A stretch of DNA of 64,000 nucleotides, from positions 1,245,001 through 1,309,000 of the forward strand of contig JANTQA010000016.1 of assembly GCA_027625915.1 (NCBI GenBank), written 5' to 3'. Below the pieces are notes generated by a model, which saw only the letters and a program-made list of their open reading frames with translations, was not told the origin of the DNA and ran no database searches. Shown piece after piece: positions 58,005-64,000 of the stretch; positions within the stretch are counted from its first letter, which is position 1; the number at the start of each line of letters is the position of its first letter. A program made the translations under genes and the position numbers. Origin of the DNA: Anaeramoeba flamelloides (lineage: Eukaryota; Metamonada; Anaeramoebidae).

Positions 58005-59444
58005 ATATTTTTTTCAATACTATATTTTAATTTTCATAACCCCCAAGTTTTCAACGTAAAATTATTATTTTAGTACTAAAAAAAAAAAAAAAAAACCCTA
58101 TTTTTTAATTATTTTTATCTTCAAGATTAAAAACATTTATATAAAAATTAATGATAGCAAAATATTTTTGAAAAAAACAAATAATTTTATAAGAATAAAT
58201 CAATTTTTTAAAATTATTTTTTGAATTTTAATGACTACGTTACCACCTCAGTGATGATTGAATTAATGTTTTATTCTGAAATTCATTTCTAAAATTGAAA
58301 TTTCATTCATAAGAGATTGGTTAAAAAAATACTAGTTTCTAAAGTTATATTCTAAGGAAAGTTAAAAAAAAAAAAAAAACAACAAATAGATTTTTGAATG
58401 AAAATGTAAAAAAAAAAAAAAAAAGCATTTGAAAGGAATTTTCAAGCACAAGTTCAAGATTTAAAACATTATTAATTTGTTGTAGCAACTGATAAATTTT
58501 TTTTAGACAGTCCTATGAATTTTTTTTTTGGGTTTATAAATTTAAAATGGAAAATATGAAATATTAAAATCAAATTTAGTGAGGATCTATAAAAAGGATA
58601 TAATTGTGAAAATTGTGGGAATTGTGAAAATTTCTCTTGTTTACAAAAATAAATTGGTAAATCTCAATTTAACCGAGATTGTAGAACTACTTCAAGGTTT
58701 TTGATGAACAATTTGCACTTTTTAGCCTGTAACTTTATTACTACAGATTTTTTTACTAAAAGAAAAACTGTGAAAATGGCGAAACCAAAATTTTAATTGG
58801 AACGATACTCTGAGTTGTAAAATAAATGGGAAAAAATATTCGACACCATTTTTCTTTTTAATTTTAAAAATTTTTTATAGTTGGTTTTCCCAAGATTCAA
58901 AAAAAGTAAGCAAAATCAAATATTTTACTTAATTCTTTTGAATTGGGGAAAATATAAAGAAATTTTATTTATCTTTGGAATATCAAAGGTTTTGCTCAAT
59001 TCTTGTGAAAATTAGAGAAAAAAAAACTAAAGACATTTCCAACTTTTCCTATTTTTTAATTGATTAATTTAGAATTTTATAATTCATATTCTAATTCCTT
59101 TAGAGTTTTATTTCTTTCAAGGAATATTTTCTGCTTCTTTTTCTCGAAATGGAAGAAAATTTATTAGTTTGTCTAATCTAATATTTTTTAATTTTTGAAT
59201 TAATTTAAATTTTCTTTTGTTAATAGTGATTCTTGTTTAGTCAATTTTAACTTTATTTTTATAAATAAGTCTTAGGGAATATGGATTGGTTAAAGACAAA
59301 TTTTGTACTTTTTTTATTAATCCATATATCTTTGTAAAAAAAAAAAAATTATAACTAGCCTACAGTTATTTTGATCATAAACTAGTTTTCTGCAATTAAA
59401 AAAAAAAAAACTACACCTTTACTCATATCAACACTAAAAAACTA

Positions 59445-59585
59445 ATGAATTCCAAAGACCTTTTATCATCATTTCAAACTAAAATGAAAGCCCCTGTTTC
59501 AAAAAAAAAAAATGAATATCAGCTAAGAAACACCCGTATTGACAATAAAACAATTATTAAAATGAAAATAAACAATTTATTTTGA
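59445..59585 (+). CDS. Hypothetical 46-codon frame
   Basis: ATG at 59445 after an A-rich leader, TGA at 59583-59585. The start MNSKDLLSSFQTKMKAPVSK has a natural-looking composition, unlike surrounding AT-rich frames. A possible donor (GTATTG at about 59537) means it could also be a first exon. No family is recognised and no downstream exon was found. Confidence 0.25.
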   Translation: MNSKDLLSSFQTKMKAPVSKKKNEYQLRNTRIDNKTIIKMKINNLF

Positions 59586-60867
59586 TTGAAATATATATAT
59601 ATATATATATATCAAGTATACTGGAGTTCTATATTCAAAAAAATCATTCATAAAAGAAAAAACATTTAATTAACTGAGAATTTGGAAACAAAAATTATTA
59701 ATGAAATTAATATAACAAATTTTTTTGAAAATTTCCTTTGTGTGAATACTATATGCGAAACAATATAAAAATTTATTTTTTTCAGATATTTTGAGGACAA
59801 TTTTTCTGAAATTTGTGTGAATTGGAACATTGATCAAAAAAAAAAAAATAAAATATCTATCTAAAATGGGATAATGTTTTTATTGTCTATCATTCAAGAA
59901 ATTAATGTTATTTTTTTTAAAAAACACTCAAAGAACATTTATTTTTTGTAACAGTTTCAATAGAAATTACCTGTAATAAATTTTTTTGTACTAAAAAAGA
60001 TTGGAATCTTATTAAAAATATAAAGAAAATTGAAATGTTTTTTTAAAAAAAATTAAATAATAATGCATTTCATGATTTTTTCTCACAACATTTAAAATAA
60101 TTTTCAGATCCCTTAATTGTTTAAAAAAATCAAAACAAAATAATAAAAAAGTTGTATCTTCCTTTTTCAAAAAAGGAAAATCAATAAAAATGAATAAAAG
60201 AAAAACAAAATTAAAAAAACTTTTAAAACTCTCTATTTTTTTTATTTTTAAAAAATAATTATAAAGAAAACAAAACAATAATAAAAATTGAAAAAAATAA
60301 AAAAGAAAAAATGGAATTAGATAAACTCAAATTATAATCAAATTATTATCAAATCGAATTATAATTAATCCTAAAGTAATTATAATTAATTTAAAATGAT
60401 AAAAAAAAAAAAAAAAAAAATCAAAAATCTAATTCGTAATTAAAAAAAAAAATAAACTCTTATAAAAAAAAAATAAAAATAGTAATCGAATTTTCGTAAT
60501 TAACAATAATTTCTGCGTCCGTAAAACAAAAAAAAAAGAAAATGTAATTGTAAATATTTTTTAAAAAAAAATATAAAAAAAGATTCATACTAGATCTCAT
60601 CTCACATTAAAGTCTCAAAATTTGAAGAATTATTTTTTTTTAAATGTTGGATAATATTGCATAGGATAAAAATGGTAATAAAAAAGAAAAAATTCTTTTA
60701 AATCAAATTTTGAGAAATTAATAAAAGGAATATATTTTGCTGAGGTCTCTTTAACAACAAAACATGGACAGAAATTATGAAATAAAAAAATTAATTTTGA
60801 AAATTGATTACTACAATAAAAAAAAAAAAAAAAAAAAAATGATATAATAATAAATAGTAAAAAAAAC

Positions 60868-60900
60868 AAGGAAAGAAGGAAGGAAGGAAGGAAGGAAGGA
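60868..60900 (+). repeat. GGAA tetranucleotide array
   Basis: About seven units of GGAA in a purine-rich run, just beyond the 3' end of the Myb gene. Confidence 0.85.
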
Positions 60901-60937
60901 ATGAATCTCATTAATCATTCCCCCCTTAAACTTAAAC

Positions 60938-61904
60938 TTAATAATAAAAATCACACTTTTGGTCGTCTAATAATTCGTTTTGAAAATAAGGTTGTAAATT
61001 ATCTTCGAATTCTTTTGGAATAGAATCAAAAGGATCGTTTTCTAAATTAAATATTTCTTCGTAGTATTGGATCAATTCTGGATCTTGGCTTATGGAATTA
61101 ATGTCTTCAATATGATTGTTGCTCAGCAAGGAAGGTTGAATAAATTTTAGTGAATTATTTAATGAGACATTATCGAAAAAGGAATCGTTAAATTGGATAA
61201 TTGAGGAAATCTCCTCATTGTTGAGATTTGATAATTGCTCATTTAAAGAAGTTGAGATTGGGTTTTCGATTTCGTTTGTTTGAGTTTCAATTTTAATTCG
61301 ATTTATATTTTTATTTGTTGTTGTGCTTGTATTCGTGTTTGTGCTTGTATTTGTGTTTTTATTTATATTTGTGGCTGTGTTTATGTTTGTGGTTTTGCTT
61401 GTGTTTGTGCTTGTATTTGTGTTTGTATAAATAATTTCGTTTTGCTTTTGGTCGGCTTGTTGAAGGTCTACTCTTTTGACAAGAATTTGATTATTAATTG
61501 TTTGTCTTTCATTAATTTTTCTAATTTTATCTATTTCATTGTTGGCATTTGTCCTTGTGATTCCTTCCAAAATTTCCCTTTCTCTTTTTCTTGTACTTCT
61601 TGTACTTCTGGTGCTTCTCGTAACTCTTGTGTTTAGGGTGTTATTTGTATTAATTGGGTTCTTTGTTTTTCTCGTATTGCGCTGTTTTCTTCTTTTTGAT
61701 TTATTATTCTTTTTTGTGTTTAATTTTCTTTGGGTACATAAAGAATGCCACATATTTTTTAACATATTGTCTGGTCTTCCCTTAAAAAATTTTGCTATTT
61801 TGCTCCATTTGTTTCCTAATTCTAATTGTTTTGCAATTAAAAGTTCTTCTTCTTCTAGGCTAAAAGGAGAGTGGTTAATATTTGGGTTAATTTGATTACA
61901 CCAT
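60938..61904 (-). CDS. Myb-family transcription factor, 3' exon (partial)
   Basis: A 321-codon terminal exon ending in TAA at 60938. The acceptor is CATTAATAG (61905-61906), splitting an Arg codon. Residues 1-10 (WCNQINPNIN) are the end of Myb repeat R2. Residues 11-57 are a complete R3, with Phe14, Trp33 and Trp52 spaced 18 residues apart and the helix KGRPDNMLKNMW. A basic stretch (KKNNKSKRRKQRNTRKTK) could be a nuclear localisation signal. Then follow a TRSTRSTR motif, an Asn/Thr simple-sequence region (about residues 155-210) and an acidic C-terminal part (NDPFDSIPKEFEDN). It should bind DNA as an R2R3-type factor. The exon(s) with R1/R2 are not visible between 61905 and 64000. A short frame at 62296-62349 (MSFNTNED...KRGP) ending at a GTAATT donor is a weak candidate first exon. 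Confidence 0.85.
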
Positions 61905-62645
61905 CTATTAATGAAATTTAAAATAAGTGATTAAAAAAAATTAAATAATTTGTTTAGATATAAACTCAAAAAAAATAAATTTATTATTATTCTCTTATTA
62001 TTATTATTCTCTTGGAGTTAAACAAAAAAAAGTGGAAACATCAAAATCCTCAAAATGTTTATCAAATTAACGAAATAAAAATTATTATTAGTTTTGGAAA
62101 GCTTACAAAGCTACATTAAATATTTCAAATGGTTATAAATCATTTGTTAGTGTTAGAATTATTATTTACAATATTATAAAATCATGTGTCTAAATATATA
62201 TATTTTATATATATGAGAAAAATGAGAAATAAATGTTGATCCAAGGATTTAAAATATTTCGCGCCCATTGAATTAGTTTAAAACCTCTTAATTACTAGGA
62301 TTGGCCCTCTTTTCATGATTGAAATATCTTCGTTTGTATTAAAAGACATTAATTCAATATGGTGGTATTTTTTTTTTTTTTTCTCTATTTTTTAACAGAA
62401 TCCCACATTTATGTGACATTCCATCAATAAATCTATTCATGATTTAAAACATTGTGGAGTTACAGATCCAAAATTATACAATTATTCAAATTCTATTTGA
62501 AATTATTTTCTGATAAGTTTTTATACAGTTCATTTAAAAAAACAGCTTAATAAAAGTTTTTATACAGTTAATTTTAAAAAACTGCCTACTAAAAGATTTC
62601 AAAAGTTTTATTCAAACTTCTTGAAAGAATTAGTCAAACAATTTA

Positions 62646-62841
62646 CAGTCAGTTCCACTTTTAAAACACAAAATTTGAACAAAAATTAAAATACCAAAAA
62701 AAATTACAAATTAAGGAACGAAATTCAAATTCTAATAAAAAAATTTGTAAAAAATGTTTCCAAAAAATGTGCCATAAATTGAGATTTTTTTGTGCCTTAA
62801 ATTTTAGTTGAAAGTTTGTCTCTGAAAAGTGGATCTGGTTG
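62646..62841. mobile_element. Palindromic TA-flanked MITE, family E, copy 4 (diverged)
   Basis: About 196 bp. The left end is CAGTCAGTTCCACTTTTAA after TA, the right end AAAAGTGGATCTGGTTG before TA. Arms are diverged and pair poorly, so this is an old insertion. Confidence 0.75.
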
Positions 62842-62984
62842 TATGCAAACTTTTTCGGACTTTTAGTACTCTCATTTTTAAAAAAACTTGTATGAAATTG
62901 TTTTTTCGTTTTTTTTTTTTTTTCATAATTAAGATGTGTTTGAATCTTGTAAAAAATTTACAAATATAAGTTTAGAAATTAGCA

Positions 62985-63480
62985 TAGAGTGCGGTAAAGT
63001 GCTGTAGTGTGAAGTCGAGTGCCTAGGTTTTTTTCCATTTAAGAAATAAAAAGAAAATTTCAACAATTTTCTTTTAATTTTAGAAATTAAAAAAAACCTA
63101 ACGGCGCTTTTTCATAATTCAAAAAAATGGAGTGCCTAGGTTTTTTTTAATTTCTAAAATTAAAAAAACCGAACAAAAGTTTTCTTGTGATTTTCTGTTT
63201 TATTTGTGAAGTGTTCTAGGTTTTTTTGAGGTTTTATATTTTATTGGGAAAATCTATTGATTTTCGTTAGATTTTTTTGAGTTTTCTATTTATATGGAAA
63301 ATCAATAGATTTACCGTTAGGTTTTTTTTACTTTTTGAAATAAAATAGAAAACCTCAAAAAAATCTAGAACACTTGACAAATAAAACAGAAAAGTCAATA
63401 AAATCTAACTAAAATCAATAGATTTTCCCAATAAACAGAAAACTCAAGAAAAGCTAACAACAATTTTTTTTAATTTTGAA
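62985..63480 (+). repeat. F-type repeat, copy 3
   Basis: Begins GAGTGCGGTAAAGTGCTGTA and contains GAGTGCCTAGGTTTTTTT twice. The second half (from about 63200) carries GAAAATCTATTGATTTTC in both orientations. Related to 28815-29500 and 24815-25245. Confidence 0.5.
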
Positions 63481-63627
63481 TAATTTAGTAAAAATCAAAG
63501 ATTTTACTTTATTCTTTCAAATTCTGAAAAAAAACGAACTACAAATAATATATGTAAAAAAATTGATGTCTTAATAATTTAAGTTTTTTTACATGCGAAG
63601 AGAAATAAAAACTCCTCCTTTAAATTG

Positions 63628-63658
<31 letters not shown>

Positions 63659-64000
63659 TAATAACCATTATTTTATCTGTCTTAAAATTGTGTGTTTCCA
63701 ATCGATTTTATTATTTTTGAAAAAAAAAAAATTATTAAAGATTATTTAAGAAAATTAAGGCGAATGTTGTTAATTAAATACATTTTTGATCTTGTTAATT
63801 CATTTTAGAATACAATTTCGAAAGAGTTTGGATGAATTTTAAATTATGTTTATGTTAAATTGGAATCAAAAAAAGATTTGAAATTATTTTCTGATCAATA
63901 GAACAAAATAAAAAGCAAAATTTTGAAATTTAATTTGAAAAGTTTTATTTAAAAACAAAAAACAGACTTTATTATTGATAATAAAAACAGTTCTATTGAA

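Larger units (their letters stand above)
57072..60937. other. Intergenic stretch, one possible small gene
   Basis: Contains element L copy 3 (57529-58004), a possible small frame at 59445-59585, a (TA)n run (59591-59612), many long poly-A runs between 60390 and 60840 and a GGAA tetranucleotide array (60868-60900). Frames at 60012-60278 and 60630-60911 (-) are Phe/Leu low-complexity reads of A-rich DNA and are not genes. Confidence 0.5.
61905..64000. other. Upstream of the Myb exon: repeats, no clear exon
   Basis: Includes family E copy 4 (62646-62841), F-type repeats (62985-63480) with several direct and inverted AAATCTATTGATTTTCC-like motifs, and a (TA)n run at 63635-63658. If the Myb gene has a long first intron, its 5' exon may lie beyond the window. 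Confidence 0.45.

Noticed and set aside
60012-60911. Hydrophobic frames of 88 and 93 codons on the minus strand.
   Set aside because: Poly-Phe/Leu/Ile translations of poly-A and GGAA runs, with no gene-like composition.
61280-61895. Two 118-codon frames on the + strand.
   Set aside because: Antisense shadows of the Myb exon; their Cys/Val/Leu repeats mirror its Asn/Thr and Arg/Ser repeats.

Overview
The window is eukaryotic and extremely AT-rich, roughly four-fifths A+T by eye, with long poly-A/T runs and (TA)n microsatellites. Protein genes are islands of higher GC carrying GT-AG spliceosomal introns. Three of the clearest introns end in TAATAG. The gene repertoire (ankyrin-BTB proteins, EF-hand, Myb, COPI-associated membrane protein, EEP-family phosphohydrolase) and the gene-poor, MITE-rich layout suggest a free-living amoeboid or flagellate protist with an AT-rich genome, such as Anaeramoeba-like or amoebozoan lineages. 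The sequence alone does not fix the lineage. I found no tRNA, rRNA, CRISPR or prokaryotic operon.

Layout. 1-9 kb holds no convincing gene but many dispersed repeats. At 9.1-10.0 kb is an intronless EEP-family gene (+). 12.9-16.4 kb is a cluster of foldback elements. At 17.4-17.7 kb is a two-exon, 71-residue, two-EF-hand protein (-). At 20.1-20.7 kb is a decayed protein-coding relic (+). At 26.9-27.9 kb is the last exon of an ankyrin/tandem-BTB gene (-). At 32.1-33.2 kb is an ankyrin-repeat gene (-) interrupted by one in-frame TGA. 33.6-51.4 kb is a segmental duplication: two direct copies of about 6.45 kb (net of later insertions), about 10.15 kb apart, with a shorter, more diverged inverted third copy between them. 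Each full copy carries a gene for a secreted ten-cysteine repeat protein (-). At 55.1-57.1 kb is a multi-exon COPI-associated/TVP18-like membrane protein (-). At 60.9-61.9 kb is an exon of a Myb transcription factor with an Asn/Thr-rich tail (-).

Mobile DNA dominates the non-genic sequence. At least three families of non-autonomous elements have TTAA target duplications and termini starting GGG: A about 690 bp, C 934 bp, Q 1201 bp. Two families have TA duplications and CAGT termini: B 475 bp, and E, a near-perfect 197-bp palindrome. Further terminal-inverted-repeat families (G, I, J, L) are present. Because the duplicated blocks provide matched filled and empty sites, several insertions can be ordered in time.

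The most interesting biological signal is the pair of secreted proteins. Non-coding flanks of the duplication differ by about 1%, yet the mature coding regions differ by about 5%, and nearly all those changes alter amino acids while all cysteines and the signal peptide are kept. This looks like diversifying selection on a secreted protein. No complete multi-gene system of an obviously new kind is visible.
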